From Tubulanus polymorphus (Eukaryota > Nemertea > Palaeonemertea > Tubulaniformes > Tubulanidae): DNA of 60,000 nucleotides. Made by a program: the position numbers and the translations under genes. Of the stretch, positions 42,948 through 55,144 are shown one piece after another; the stretch's first letter is position 1; each line of letters opens with the position of its first letter. A model generated the notes under the pieces. That model did no database searches and was not told the DNA's origin. It saw nothing but the letters and a program-made list of their open reading frames with translations. Where the stretch lies: positions 13,236,447 to 13,296,446 of the forward strand of contig NC_134030.1 in the NCBI RefSeq assembly GCF_964204645.1. The letters are read 5' to 3'.

Positions 42948-43443
42948 CGGATAGGCTAATCTTCCCATAGAAATGATCGTCTGACCAGGTTCCCTCAGTG
43001 ACTCGCCTCGTTTACGTCGACGAGATCGTAATTCTGCAAGATGAATTTCTGCTCTATGGCTCGGTCCGAATCTACTCTCCAGAGCTGCACATTATAGAAA
43101 ATAGTAAGTTATTTTATCTCCCATCAGATTGCAAGCTAATTGTCTGGCAGCACCACGTAGATGAGAAAACAGCATATCAGCTTTAGTTGGCAAGTCCCAT
43201 CCATTCAGACGAGACACTGTCTCGAACGTTAAAAAGTAATCATTCCACGGTTCATCACCATTGGCAGGGCTCTTGACTCGATGTCGGAACCTCACAGTCA
43301 CCCGAGCTCCGGCGCATCTTTTCCTCAGGTCCGCACGGTGTAACATCATATCGAGTGCCTCCCTGCACGATCTCCTCGTCCTGGCGTAGTATCTTGCCCC
43401 CATCTATGTGTCCAAAGACACCCCCCGACACTCGCCACTTCAT
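42948..43443 (-). pseudogene. gag: Ty3/Gypsy-like Gag fragment
   Basis: The minus strand reads RFRHRVKSPANGDEPWNDYF, then FETVSRLNGWDLPTKADML and LRGAARQLACNL, stops, and resumes with LESRFGPSHRAEIHLAELR and GRLAYPS. This is the usual order of a Ty3/Gypsy capsid domain. It is broken by at least one stop near 43092 and ends exactly at the Polinton terminus. Its N-terminal part lies in repeat R1. Confidence 0.8.
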
Positions 43444-44428
43444 AAAGAATTAGATTTTTAGACCTGGCCTCAAGAAAGTGGATCCTACTTCGTCCAAACG
43501 CCACCCCCCACGACAGTGATAAGTCTTGTATTGAATAATATAGAAAATAATTATTGTAGAAACGAATAACTACTGTATAATTTATATACATATTTACATA
43601 TTGCACGTGAAGTTTTTATCATAATAATTGAATTTGTACACCTCATTCAAATAAAAAGGTTAAATAAATGGTCTCAAAAAAATCATAATCTATCTTAGTT
43701 ATAAATTATTTATTATTTATAATCTATCATCTATAAAAGAGGCTAGTGCAAGGATCTTTCCTTGCAAAAATCCACGATTAATGGTCGCTAAATTTAGGCC
43801 CACGAAGACCCAAAATAATGCCAATGGCATAAAATTAAAAAGAAGAGACAGATCTCACGACGCATGTCTCATCCGAAAGGAAAAAGCCGCCAGGTTGACT
43901 ATTCCCGATGGATTAAAAATAGATACATATCGTCGAGTTGACTAACGTCAGAGCCCGGCCTGACCTGGGTTGCCCCAGGCCAGGAGAGCGCGTGTTATTG
44001 TTTACCTTTAATCAATGTAGGTCAAGACGAGAGTGACGTTTGCGCGCGCTGACCCATTTTTATAGATTCCGCGCAGTGTGACGTCACCGTGCATGGAGGA
44101 TGACGTCACACAGCACAAAAAAATGGCCGCCGCGCAAAAGTTCCGAGTTTAAGAGTTTAGACGACTATACAAATAGTAAATCGGGATCTAACATAGTAAA
44201 ATAAGGTGAGAGCGAAAAGTGATCAACCTAAAGTTTTGATTATTGAAAGCTGAAATTAATTATATTACTATATGCAGAGAAAATGAGGTGCACAGAATGT
44301 GAAATGAAAGGGGCGAGCTAATTATCGCCCAAAAACATTACAATTAAAAAACAATGAGGAGGGCTCCGCAGCGGAAAAACAGAAACTATACATTATAACG
44401 ACAACATTTTAAACTATTTAACAGGAAT
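43265..44428 (-). repeat. Repeat R1, copy 1 (retroelement 5' region)
   Basis: Almost identical, as a direct repeat, to 51675-52846. On the minus strand it runs into gag, so it is likely the LTR and leader of a Ty3/Gypsy-like element. The plus-strand frame near 43790-43940, ending IDTYRRVD in the other copy, is conserved but unrecognised. Exact LTR borders could not be fixed. Confidence 0.7.
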
Positions 44429-46380
44429 TTCTGCTACACTTTGATGTCAGTGACCAGAATGGAATTACACAACGACAATTGACTTTAAACTCAACAAACA
44501 TTATTAAAGAATGTTTCAAACAAAATGCTTTATATAACGAAATGAATAAACTTGTTTTACAAAACAAGAAAGTACATTTTGAACTTTTGAATGGTCGAAT
44601 CCCATTTATTCACAGTAACCTGTGATGTGGCGTTTCTCGGAGCCATCCTTCTTGATGACGTCACTAACAAGTGGTCACGGCCGTACACGTGCACTCATTT
44701 CTTTGAAAATCTAGCTTCCTCGCGGAGCGGGACCTGGTGACGCTGCGCCCCGCCCCGCCCCCTTCGCGCTGAGAAATATCTTATTCCCAGTCAGCAGAGA
44801 CAGGTTCTAAAGATCATAGAGTGCATCGCTGGAGGGTTTCCGATCCACATAATCGAATTTGAATTGGTGCGGTGGCGCTCTCAATGCGGAAGTTTTTGTC
44901 ATTCCGAATTTTTCAGTCGGCGACGGACGTTTATCGTTGTAAGTGATGTAATATGTAAAAAAATACTGGGAAACCTATCTCAATTTGTTTTTAGCGATGC
45001 AATGCAGCGGAACTAATAAGGAACATTTTGATATATAACATGACCATAGTACACTATCCCGGATGGAATAATAAGCTCCACTCGACAAACTCGTTCCCGT
45101 GCATTTTTATCTCTGTTTCAGCACACACACAGCCCCTCTACCTACCACCAATGCTAGTCTAGTACCTAGCCGTTGTTCCTGAAACAAGGTCTAGGGCGAA
45201 AGTGCTCATATAAGGTTAATTTTCGTCCCTCATTTTGCGGGACGAGGCTTTGAGCGTCTATTTCACCCCTTAAAAACACCATCAACTTACCTCAAACTGA
45301 CTGTTCTGTAATCAGATGGAAGTTAACTATTGATTGTGCATAAATTTGTAATCCTAAGTAGCTTTTGACGATCGTAGTAGCTCAAAACTTTTGACTAGTC
45401 GCCTCAAAAAACAGTTGAAGTGAAGCAACATAACAAATATGGCGGCTTTTCGTGGTGCATGATGGGACTGTAAATTACGGATTAGAACTTAAACTTGTTG
45501 CCAATGCAGATATTATTCTTGTTTCAAATTATTAAGGTTAAAATTAACCAAAATTTATGCGTTTTATCAACAAAAAATAACATTTAGAGTAATTTTAGAG
45601 AGACATATTGAATTTTCACATTTTATTAATTTAGTCCGTATTGGAAATACCGATAGTGGTAATCAATTCAATTCAAATCAAATCAATAAATTCTCCGGTT
45701 CGCGATTTACATCATCAAAAAACGTATTATAAAAAAAGTTTTCAAAGTCAACAAGGTAACTAATTCATTTATTTTAGTACAAAGGTTTGATTTGACACTA
45801 AAATCAGTTGCATTACAATTAACAGGAGTTAACCTCTATATGATACTTTAGCGTCAGACGTTGTACGGAACCGTAACAACGACTGGTATTCAGACTACCG
45901 TCAGACTGCCTGACCCCTGTTAGACCAACTGTGGGCGTTTTCCTTTGAAACATAAGCCTAATTGTAAAAGAAAAGCATTAATCTAAGTTAATGCCGCATC
46001 TTTATCATGAAACCTAAGAAAGATTATTCTATTATATAAGCCTATTCAAATTTTCTGTCCACTACCACGTGGAAAAAAGACCCAGTCAAAATTGTTGATC
46101 ACGCTTTGACGAAGAAATTGGTTCTAGGCTATAAATTTTACGACTCAAACGAATCTTTTCCTCAACAAAGCCGCTTTTAGTTTGATGCAAAATGTCATTT
46201 GCTTTTGAAATGTGTAACTAGGCCTAATCAAAAGGATATTTCAAAAGCAAACTTTGCCGGGCCAAGAGCCATATTGAATTCAATTTTTTCGTCTCTTTCA
46301 TCATAACATTATTTATCCTATTTCAAGATCTTAGGCCTACAAGTAGAGAGAGGGCCTACGTTGGGTTCAAATCGGAATTT
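44429..46380. other. No gene; GC-rich promoter-like patch
   Basis: 44690-44960 is locally GC-rich, with CCGCCCCGCCCC (Sp1-box-like), followed by a splice-donor-like GTAAGT at 44939-44944. It could be a host promoter and first exon, but no reading frame supports it. The rest shows no ORF or repeat of note. Confidence 0.35.
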
Positions 46381-46389
46381 TAAGATTTA

Positions 46390-46930
46390 TTTCATTTAAT
46401 TCCAGGTTTTCACTGTAGATTATTAAAGACATGTGGCGTTGTGGGAGTTCATAGTTGTTTGATAATCCATCATTTGTAAGTGTAAGGCTATTTGAGGGAT
46501 TCGAAACCGACATTTTGTAGATTTTGTAGCTTTATTACGTTTAATTCCAGATGTTTATCATGACACGTTTCATTTTGGGGGTTTGTCAGCGAGTTGGTAT
46601 GCTGTCGGCAGAAGTAGTGATAATTCGTTTCATGTAAGTAAACAGCTATTTGAAGGATTCGAAACCGAAATCTGTATTGTGAATTTTTTAGTTGTATTTT
46701 GTTTGATTCTAGGTGAATAGGACATGATTCATTTCGGGAGTTTGTCCGCGAGTTTGTATACTGTCAAATGAAGTTTCTTCGTCAATTTGTCGTATGTAAG
46801 TATCAATCTATAGGTTATATAGGCCCTATTAGGGGTTCGATACAGAAATTTGGTGAATTCCTCAGATTTATTTTAATTTATTCCAGGTTGTTATCAGAAA
46901 AATATGTACTTTATTTCATAGGTTGGTCTT
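46390..46930 (+). repeat. Tandem repeat with splice-like borders
   Basis: Four diverged units of about 145-175 bp. Each has a TTCCAG- or TTCTAG-like acceptor (AG ending at 46405, 46550, 46712 and 46886). The first three are followed by a block of 70-83 bases ending in GTAAG (46476, 46634, 46796), and the next unit's start shares GGATTCGAAACCGA. The blocks have no shared open frame. Confidence 0.7.
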
Positions 46931-47514
46931 TGATTGAAAACTAAAAATGGATGATAGTTCTAAATTTGATGTTGATTCACATGACCAATCTAGTAAGTAT
47001 GGCTCACTCGTCTTTTAGAATAAGAGACCTATTGCATTAATCCTTCAATTCAAGTTGCTATACAACCTTTTACACAGATATTTACCTTATCAATATAAAC
47101 ATGTATTTGCTATTAGCCATACAATTCAGTAAAACTTTTCCCGACCAGATTTTGAAACATCATTTGACTCAATTTTTCCTCCTAGAAAATTGCTTTAGCT
47201 CATTCCAATGTTCGCAGTAAAAGTGAATGTAGCATGTATGATTCCCATCCACCAATTTTGTCTTGTTTCGTATTTTAGCGAAAATCTCGAAAAAGTCTGA
47301 CGTCGAGGCAGTTGGTGGCCAGACAAAGACATATTCTTGGGAAATATTTAAAGACGCATGGCAAACACACTTATTGTTCACTTTTTTCCGATCCTTATTT
47401 TGAAATTGAAGTATTGTAATAAACTATTGATTTATTTTTTGTTGATCAACGCAACTAGTTTTGTTGTTTTCTTTCTTAATTTACATTTGAATTGGATGGT
47501 CATCTTGCGTAGGA
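46931..47514. other. No gene recognised
   Basis: The short frames on both strands have no domains. The right border is where homology to repeat family H begins. Confidence 0.45.
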
Positions 47515-49168
47515 GTCAGTTTGTCATCGAAGCAATACAGTCTAACTTGTTGACGTCTCAGATGCAGCGGAGCAGGGCGGTCATTATATTGTGGACTTAT
47601 CCAAATTACACTTACACAGCCCAACGTGTTTCAGTGTGTAAACTCCGTCGTACTCGGCATTATAAGACAGTGAGGAATTGAGTTTTAGTCACCTGAGCCC
47701 TCGGCTTGATTCGACCGAAAAGACCTTAACTGACTTCACAGAATTTGATTATGAGTCAAGGATTTTCTAAATTTCTGAATGCTTTCTCTGGTTTTAAGAT
47801 CAATTCAAATTCAATCTTCAAAATATTTTATTGAAAGAAATTCTACTGAAGACAGATTTTGAAAATGAAGGATATATCCAGGCAAATAATTACAGCATAA
47901 TCAACTGATGATCATCAAGGTGAAGTTTTCATTCATCTTCGGCTAATTTGTCTACCCCTGATGATCGAAGCATTTTGATTACTCGCGCCAATTAGTCAGC
48001 CACAGTCGATTTTCATGCCATCTGCCCTCTTTCCATCTGTAATTAAGCAATCAAATGTAAGAATTACTTAGGTAAGGAGCGAAATAATATATAGATATCT
48101 TAGGAGACTATTTGAAATCATGAGTTTGTTGTGAAAATCTATTACTACGTAGAGCATAGACACCAATCCACGTGGCATTGGTATTTTAAGGGCTATTCAG
48201 ATTACTCCAAAACAAGTCAATGATTAACATTAAAAAAGCTTCATATCAAGGGTATGTCACAGGACTCGTGACGCCCATGGATTATCATCCCATAATTACA
48301 ATGAATCCAATTCTGCATGTACGTTAGCACGATTGATTACTAATCCAAGTATTGCATTACAAAAAAACAATTACGCAAAACGTCAAGTACTTACAGTATC
48401 TGAGACAGTTGCGCTTCAGTTAGAGTGTTAAGTTACGTCTTTGGCTGTCAATGTCGAAAAAGCCTAATTTGAAACATACATTTGCGCACTGTGGTTTAAT
48501 ATTCCTGCAAGAATCCGCAAAGGAATTGAAGACCGTAGTGACCAGTTCATTACACGAATAATAGCTGGAAAGAAAGTAATCAAAATAAATTGTCATGCAC
48601 ATTCAGTGTAAACCAGGCCATGAGTAGCTGCTATTAAGGCATTCCACTGACTGGCTCTACCCATTATATTTAGGGCCTAAATCTATTCTAGGCGCATCCC
48701 CCAAAAAGCTAGGCATTAAGTAAGTAGCCAACAATGATCATTGCTTCACCGAGTAGGCCTACTCATTTGCTACCATACTCATATGATTAAAGAAATCATT
48801 TAATACATTCCCTGGTTAACGGATTCTCACCTTAAAATACATAAATTCCGCTGTCGTTGTCATCGATCCGAGTCGTCAACTGAACGCGGAAGTAAAATTC
48901 CGTGTGAAAATTCCTACAATTTCTGTCCATATCACGTTGATTTGAGCCCGAAATCTTCAGGAAATGTAGCCAACGTAAATTGATTTACGAATAGAATTAA
49001 TCAATTGACTCATTTTAGAAATCATGGTTTCGTGAAATTCGTCAAAGTCCTAAAACTCGCGATAAATTTAAGCCGAAAATGATTTCAACCATCCACCATG
49101 TTGTTTCATTAATAAACATAAACAAATTGTTGCGCGCCGGCGCAGCTACGTGTCCTACCCAAATGCAT

Positions 49169-49234
49169 GGTTTCACTAGGATTCGAACCCTCGACCTCTC
49201 AGTTGGGAGTCAAACACCTTATCTACCATGCCAC
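49169..49234 (-). other. tRNA-like sequence (SINE head or tRNA relic)
   Basis: On the minus strand TGGCATGGTAGATAAGG resembles a pol III A box and GGGTTCGAATCC a B box, 33 bases apart. The anticodon stem is poorly paired and no clean acceptor stem forms, so a functional tRNA is unlikely. Confidence 0.5.
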
Positions 49235-49521
49235 AGGACAGGACGCTGTTTTCATCGTTAGTGGGAGTACCGGACAGGGCGAGTCGCGATTGCTACTACT
49301 ATCATCCGGTGTTATCTCTCAGTAAGTAATTTTAAGTTTAAAATAGGACGGAGAGTGCATAGATATAATCTACGCGGTGCGAATGCGTGTTATATTACTA
49401 TCAGAATTCTACATTTCAATTAGAAGCTGTTAGTTGTCGAATCTGATAGAAGATGAATTTTATGTGCAAAAAAAGTGGAAAATATGTAAGTAATAATAAT
49501 AACAATCAACAGAATTACAAG

Positions 49522-49601
49522 AGGGTTTTCGACGAAAGTCAGAAAACCCTAATTATCACGCGAATTTCAATAGGGTTTTCTGTGAAGAACCAGAAAACCC
49601 T
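49522..49601. repeat. Double hairpin at the end of repeat family H (copy 2)
   Basis: Two hairpins (49522-49550 and 49572-49601) with arms AGGGTTTTC and GAAAACCCT are separated by AATTATCACGCGAATTTCAAT. The arrangement matches 790-872 in reverse complement. The last base pairs are followed by Polinton sequence. Confidence 0.75.
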
Positions 49602-49623
49602 AATAAAAAAATATGTTATTAAA

Positions 49624-49981
49624 ATGGAGAGTAGGAAACAAGCACACAGTGAGAACAACAAATCATTTCTAGATAGAATAAAAGATATCACAAATGCTAA
49701 AATCAGTAGATTATAAATTTAAGAAGTTAACAGAATTAACAATTCATAAGAAATATTTAATTACAAATATTGATACAGTTACTAACAAATATGGAGATAA
49801 ATTAGTTATTCACTTAGAATGTAAAGGATTAAAAGGAAATAAATATAAATTCAGAACATATTTACAAGATAGATTTCATAGATTATCAAGTGAAGATTTA
49901 GAAGAATTATGTTCAGGTGATTTCTTTTTCATATATAAGGGTAAGAATGAAAAAGGACACCATGAAATAGATTTCGAATAA
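49624..49981 (+). pseudogene. Possible OB-fold protein, frameshifted copy
   Basis: Matches the 117-residue protein at 31123-31476. The start ATG 49624 has a class 1 leader. The first 28 codons and the rest (from about 49694) are in different frames. It ends with HHEIDFE like the intact copy. Confidence 0.8.
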
Positions 49982-50001
49982 AATAAAAATATGTAAAATA
50001 A

Positions 50002-50757
50002 ATGGTAGAATTGAAAGAATATAGAAAATTTGTTGATTCAAGAAGACTTACAAATTATAAATCACATAATTCACTAGTACAATTAGATAGAGGATTTAAA
50101 AATTGTGTTGATTTAAAATTAGTAAATGTAAGTTTATGTAATTCTTTTTATAATATATCGGGTAAATCTGTTGAACATAGAGCCTTTTTAATTTTTGATA
50201 AAAATAAAGATGAATGGTCCTATATATATTTAAAACTGGGGTTATATAATTTAGATACATTATCGTTAGAAATTAATAGAAAAGCCTGGCACAAGTTAGG
50301 TAGTAATTCCGGGTTTAATATTAGATTTTTAAAAAATTAGAGTTCTGATAGAATAAAGATAAGGTTGTCTGATATTGAAAAACATAAATTTATGGTAAAA
50401 AAAACCTATAGCTAAACTGTTAGGAATTCCTCCAGATAGATCTTTCACAAATATTGATGCTACACCAAACTTAATGCCTTACACGCATATTTATATTTAT
50501 TGCAATTTATAATTGATCCTACAAAGACATTTGAAGCAACTAAAGATACAATTTGTAATTCTGGTTTATTGAATATTTTACCATTGAAGAATGTTAAAGA
50601 TTTTGGAACACAAATAAATTATAATTTAGCTGAGTGTGATTTCAAACAATGCATTCCTCAATTTAATAATTTTAGATTAGAAATTAGAAATCATAATCGA
50701 TATTTAATTGATTTGCATAACTTTCCTGTAATTTAGGATTAAGTTATAAGATGTAAA
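50002..50757 (+). pseudogene. Penton-like protein, degraded copy
   Basis: Matches 30344-31105. It is open from ATG 50002 to TAG at 50338, including the position that is a stop in the main copy. A one-base gain in an A-run near 50400 and other indels near 50500 shift later parts, and TAG follows FPVI near 50736. The main conserved stretch CNSGLLNILPLKNV is retained. Confidence 0.8.
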
Positions 50758-50780
50758 GTGTAATTTTTCACTATATAAAT

Positions 50781-51097
50781 ATGAATATGACAGTAGGACC
50801 GAGTATATGTTTTGGGTTTGATTTTAAACATGGTAAAGAAATGAGAATTAAACTAAATGATGTAATTACTGAAATTAAACGTAAATCATTTAATAATGCA
50901 TCAATGATTAATAAAGAAAATTATAATATAGAATAAGTAATTGATTTAATTAAAACTTAGAATATTATGAATTAAATGAACATGGAATTATCGATGATAT
51001 TAAAGATATATTATCTAAAATATATGATAATCATAAAAGTAGTAATGAAATAAATGTTGAAATAATTTTAACTAAGTTAACTAGATATTTTGAATGA
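50781..51097 (+). pseudogene. Degraded copy of the 114-codon hypothetical gene
   Basis: Matches 29982-30326, starting at ATG 50781 with a class 2 leader and GPSICFGFDFKHG. A nonsense codon (near 50935) and a small deletion break it. The end TGA overlaps the next ATG, as in the main element. Confidence 0.75.
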
Positions 51098-51313
51098 GTG
51101 CTAATAAGTGGATAATAACTGTTTTATATAATGGAGCATTACTATCAGTTGATCTGTTGGTTATTCAATGTTATTAAAAAAGTATTTAAAATGGGAAGTG
51201 TTAATGTTGATAGATTTGATATAAATGATATCTTAAAATTAACATTAGCAGTAACTTTATCTAATTTAACTATTGATGATTTGGAAAAACCAGAATATAT
51301 TCCTCCTATATAA
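51094..51313 (+). pseudogene. Small membrane protein, frameshifted copy
   Basis: Matches the 73-residue protein at 29764-29985. A frame change near 51150-51175 separates the first third from the rest, which is open to YIPPI and TAA. Confidence 0.75.
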
Positions 51314-51339
51314 ATGCGTAATTTTTTGTTGTTACATAA

Positions 51340-53280
51340 ATGGCATCTGCAATTATAACTATTGTAGCCGGTACGCGTCCTCGATTTAGTGTCATCCTCT
51401 GGTAGCGACCGATAGGTGTCGTGATCATCGGGTCTCCTCAATAAGCGTGGCTACAGGGTCCGCCTTGGTCCTGTAGTCCCGGGGAGTGGAGCTACAAAGG
51501 GGAAATCCTCAGAAAGTTTCCGCCGAAAGGATGGACAGCTTCAGAGACAAAAAGTTTATAGTTCGTAAAAAAGGAAAAGGGGAGAAGGAAGCGAGTGTCA
51601 GAGGTAAGTCTTAACTATTGACCCAATTACACGGACCAGACAGGACAGGTGTCCGCCATGAGGTCTATCGAGTCAGGGCCCTTGACTCGATGTCGGAACC
51701 TCACAGTCACCCGAGCTCCGGCGCATCTTTTCCTCAGGTCCTCACGGTGTAACATCATATCGAGTGCCTCCCTGCACGATCTCCTCGTCCTGGCGTAGTA
51801 TCTTGCCCCATCTATGTGTCTAAAGACACCCCGACACTCGCCACTTCATAAAGAATTAGATTTTTAGACCTGGCCTCAAGAAAGTGGATCCTACTTCGTC
51901 CAAACGCAACCCCCCCCCCACGACAGTGATAAGTCTTGTATTGGATAATATAGAAAATTATTATTTTAGAAACGAATAACTACTGTATAATTTATATACA
52001 TATTTACATATTGCACGTGAAGTTTTTATCACAATAATTGAATTTGTACACCTCATTCAAATGAAAAGGTTAAATAAATGGTCTCAAAAAAATCATAATC
52101 TATCTTAGTTATAAATTATTTATTATTTATAATATATTATCTATAAAAGAGGCTAGTGCAAGGATCTCTCCTTGCAAAAATCCACGATTAATGACTCAAT
52201 GGTCGCTAAATTTAGGCCCACGAAGACCCAAAATAATGCCCATGGCATAAAATTAAAAAGAAGAGACCTCACGACGCATGTCTCATCCAAAAAGGAAAAA
52301 GCCGCCAGGTTGACTATTCCCGATGGATTTAAAATAGATACATATCGTCGAGTTGACTAACGTCAGAGCCCGGCCTGATCTGGGTTGCCCCAGGCCAGGA
52401 GAGCGCGTGTTATTGTTTACCTCTAATCAATGTAGGTCGAGATGAGAGTGACGTTTGTGCGCGCTGACCAATTTTTATAGATTCCGCGCAGTGTGACGTC
52501 ACCGTGCAAGGAGGATGACGTCACACAGCACAAAAAAATGGCCGCCGCGAAAAAGCTCCGAGTGTAAGAGTTTAGACGACTATACAAATAGTAAATCGGG
52601 ATCTAACATAGTAAAATAAGCTGAGAGCGAAAAGTGATCAAACTAAAGTTTTGATTATTAAAAGCTGAAATTAATTATATTACTATATGCAGAGAAAATG
52701 AGGTGCACAGAATGTGAAATGAAAGGGGCGAGCTAATTATCGCTCAAAACATAACAATTAAAAAAAAATGAGGAGGGCTCCGCAGTGGAAAAACAGAAAC
52801 TATACATTATAACGACAACATTTTAAACTATTTAACAGGAATTTCCACTACACACTACACTATAATAGGTCTGCAATTATTACTATTATAGGGTCAGCAA
52901 TAGTTAACACTTTAGCATTTACAGAGGGCGGATATTTGTTTAAGCATATTGATAGTTCACTAGGAGAACAAAGAAGACATAACTTAGCATTAGAAAAATA
53001 TAATAAAGCTGCAGAAGAATATAGAGAAAAAAGACAAAACTATATGGATTACATCAGTAAAGAATTATATAACCAAAAAATTACAGATAGAGATTTTCAA
53101 TCAGTCGATGAAGCTTTGAGTTTATATAACGCAGTAACAAATAAAGAAAAATTACATCTATATAAACCTAAATTATCAGGTTATTATACCCCAAGTAAAG
53201 AACAACAGAAATATGAAATATTTAGGATTTTAGGAGGAACAGTTATTGTTATATTTGTTGCTTATAAATTCACTAATTAG
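51340..53280 (+). pseudogene. Membrane protein gene split by an insertion
   Basis: Matches 29305-29739. The first codons (51340-51367) and the rest (52870-53280) are separated by a 1.5-kb insertion. The part from 52936 is open to TAG and includes the C-terminal hydrophobic segment, so it shows that the stop at 29401 in the main element is a lesion. Confidence 0.85.
51368..52869 (-). mobile_element. Retroelement-derived insertion containing repeat R1, copy 2
   Basis: 51675-52846 is nearly identical to 43265-44428. The remaining 51368-51674 is not found elsewhere in the window. The insertion lies between two near-copies of the same 22 bases (51346-51367 and 52870-52891, 20 of 22 matching), a long target duplication or a local repeat. 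On the minus strand it reads R1 followed by the beginning of gag only. Confidence 0.75.
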
Positions 53281-53708
53281 TAAAAGTTGATAATATTGAT
53301 ATTATTCCTCATGATATAAATAAAACTAAATTAAGATTATATTTGGAAAAACAAATATAAGAATTTGAATATGATTTAAAAATTAAAAAGAGAAAATATT
53401 TAAAAAGTAAAATTATATATTATTTTATTATTAGTGGTTCAGTTACAATTAGTTCTGTTATAACATTTCTAGCAATATTCTCACCATTTACTCCTTTAGC
53501 TATATCAATTGGTGTGTTAGGATTAAGTTCAAGTGTTTTAACCGGAATAAGTTCAAAATTGAATATAAAAAGTGATAAAGAAAAGATAAAATCTAATATA
53601 AAAGAAATTAATGAATTAAAAAATACACTAGATTATATTATAAGTTAAAATGGTAATATAACAGTTGAAGACCAAGATAAATTATTAAAAGAATTAATCA
53701 ATTGTTAA
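53281..53708 (+). pseudogene. Two-span membrane protein, degraded copy
   Basis: Matches 28842-29285. The start codon is absent, with sequence continuing directly from the previous stop, and in-frame stops occur near 53358 and 53646. Hydrophobic segments and the Lys-rich helix are still recognisable. Confidence 0.75.
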
Positions 53709-53742
53709 TTTTTTTATTATATAAATGGCAAATTTTATATTG

Positions 53743-55129
53743 ATGGTAGATAGTTTTCCAAAAGCTTTCCAATATAATAAATCAATTAAATATAATATTC
53801 CTGCAATAGATTTTAATAAAGATATTTCATATAGAAATGAAGTTTTAAATTTATTGATTAATTTAGATATTTATGCCACTGAAACTAATAATTTAATGCA
53901 AAGATGAAAAATATATTTCGTGTATATTTAATTAATTTAAAAAAAATGAAAAATAAAAAAACAATGGTTATTAAAATCTAATATGAAGTATTGGCAGAAC
54001 CAATTAAGTTTTGCAGTTAATGAAGAAAACAGGTTGTGGAATTAGTCGGAATGATCATTTGAATAATTCTAAATAAAAATTAATTCAAAGTTTATTTAGA
54101 TTCCATACTTATTTTCAAATAAGATTAATATTAAATGAATGAGAGACTTCTTTGCCAGGATCTAGATATTTTAAGGAATTAGATAATAACATTAACTTAT
54201 CAAAGTTTTATAGAATTTGTAATGAATTTAATAATGATATAAATCATTCTAATTTTAGAACAAAACTTGGAACAATAAGATCACTTCCTTGCCCTAAAAA
54301 GATTGCAGAATATTGAGCACTTCCCATACCATCTAATAGTTTTTATAATATCTATAATAATAAATCAGGTTATGGTAAAAAAGAAACTAAGGATTTAGAA
54401 ACATTAAATTTCAATCAATTACCGAAATTCTATGATAATTTAAAAAAAGAAAACAATAATGGTTGGGTTTATTTCATTTTAGATTATAGTGAAGGTTTTA
54501 CAAAATCAGGTAGACAAAGAATAAATCAATCAATTAGAACTTATTTCATATGTATTCTAGGATCACAAGTTGAAACAAGATCCCCAATAATTGGAAATTT
54601 AAATACATCATTTGATACACAAAAACAATTCAAAGTATTATTTGAAGATTCAATTCATAATGATAAAAATAGATCGATTCCAGAAAATATAGTTAGGTAT
54701 CAAAATTATTTTGATAAATCACATGTAAGATTAAATTATTGTCTAGGACCTAATTTATTAATTATTTCTGATGATTTAATATTAAAGATGGAAAATATAA
54801 TTGGTTATAATATTCTAATTAAAACTGCAACAATAAATAATTCATTTGGATTAAATGACTTAAATAAAAAGATTATTACTGCTCCAAAATTAATGGAAGG
54901 TGAAAAAATTAAAAAACATATTCAATCAACTGAAACTAAAACTAAAAATATTAAATTGGATAATGATTCTAAAATAAAAGATTACAATACATCAGAAAAT
55001 ATAAAAACTGATATTATTCAGCATGAAATAATTAAAACTAATAATGATAATAAATCACATGAAAATACTAAATTAGCTATAACTTGTATAGGAATTGTAA
55101 TAGGAGGAATATTATATTTCAATTTTTAA
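53743..55129 (+). pseudogene. Large membrane-anchored protein, degraded copy
   Basis: Matches 27510-28833. The start (class 2 leader before the upstream ATG 53725) is followed by several shifts and stops between 53900 and 54320. From about 54340 to TAA 55127 the phase is continuous across the part that is broken in two in the main element. The final 113 codons include the C-terminal hydrophobic segment (AITCIGIVIGGILYF). Confidence 0.8.
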
Positions 55130-55144
55130 TATTTTATTATATAA

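Larger units (their letters stand above)
47515..49601 (+). repeat. Repeat family H, copy 2
   Basis: An inverted counterpart of 790-2748 plus 9264-9435. It carries the uninterrupted version of the retrotransposon target near 47650-47670. It ends in the double hairpin (49522-49601), followed directly by Polinton sequence. It has no recognisable protein. A tRNA-like segment (49169-49234) in it has no counterpart in copy 1. Confidence 0.75.

Noticed and set aside
49169-49234. Functional tRNA gene on the minus strand
   Set aside because: A and B boxes are present, but the anticodon stem pairs poorly and no clean acceptor stem forms.
2749-52846. R1 copies (43265-44428, 51675-52846) as LTRs of one retrotransposon
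   Set aside because: The DNA between them is host repeat and Polinton sequence, and gag lies outside the pair, so they are independent insertions.
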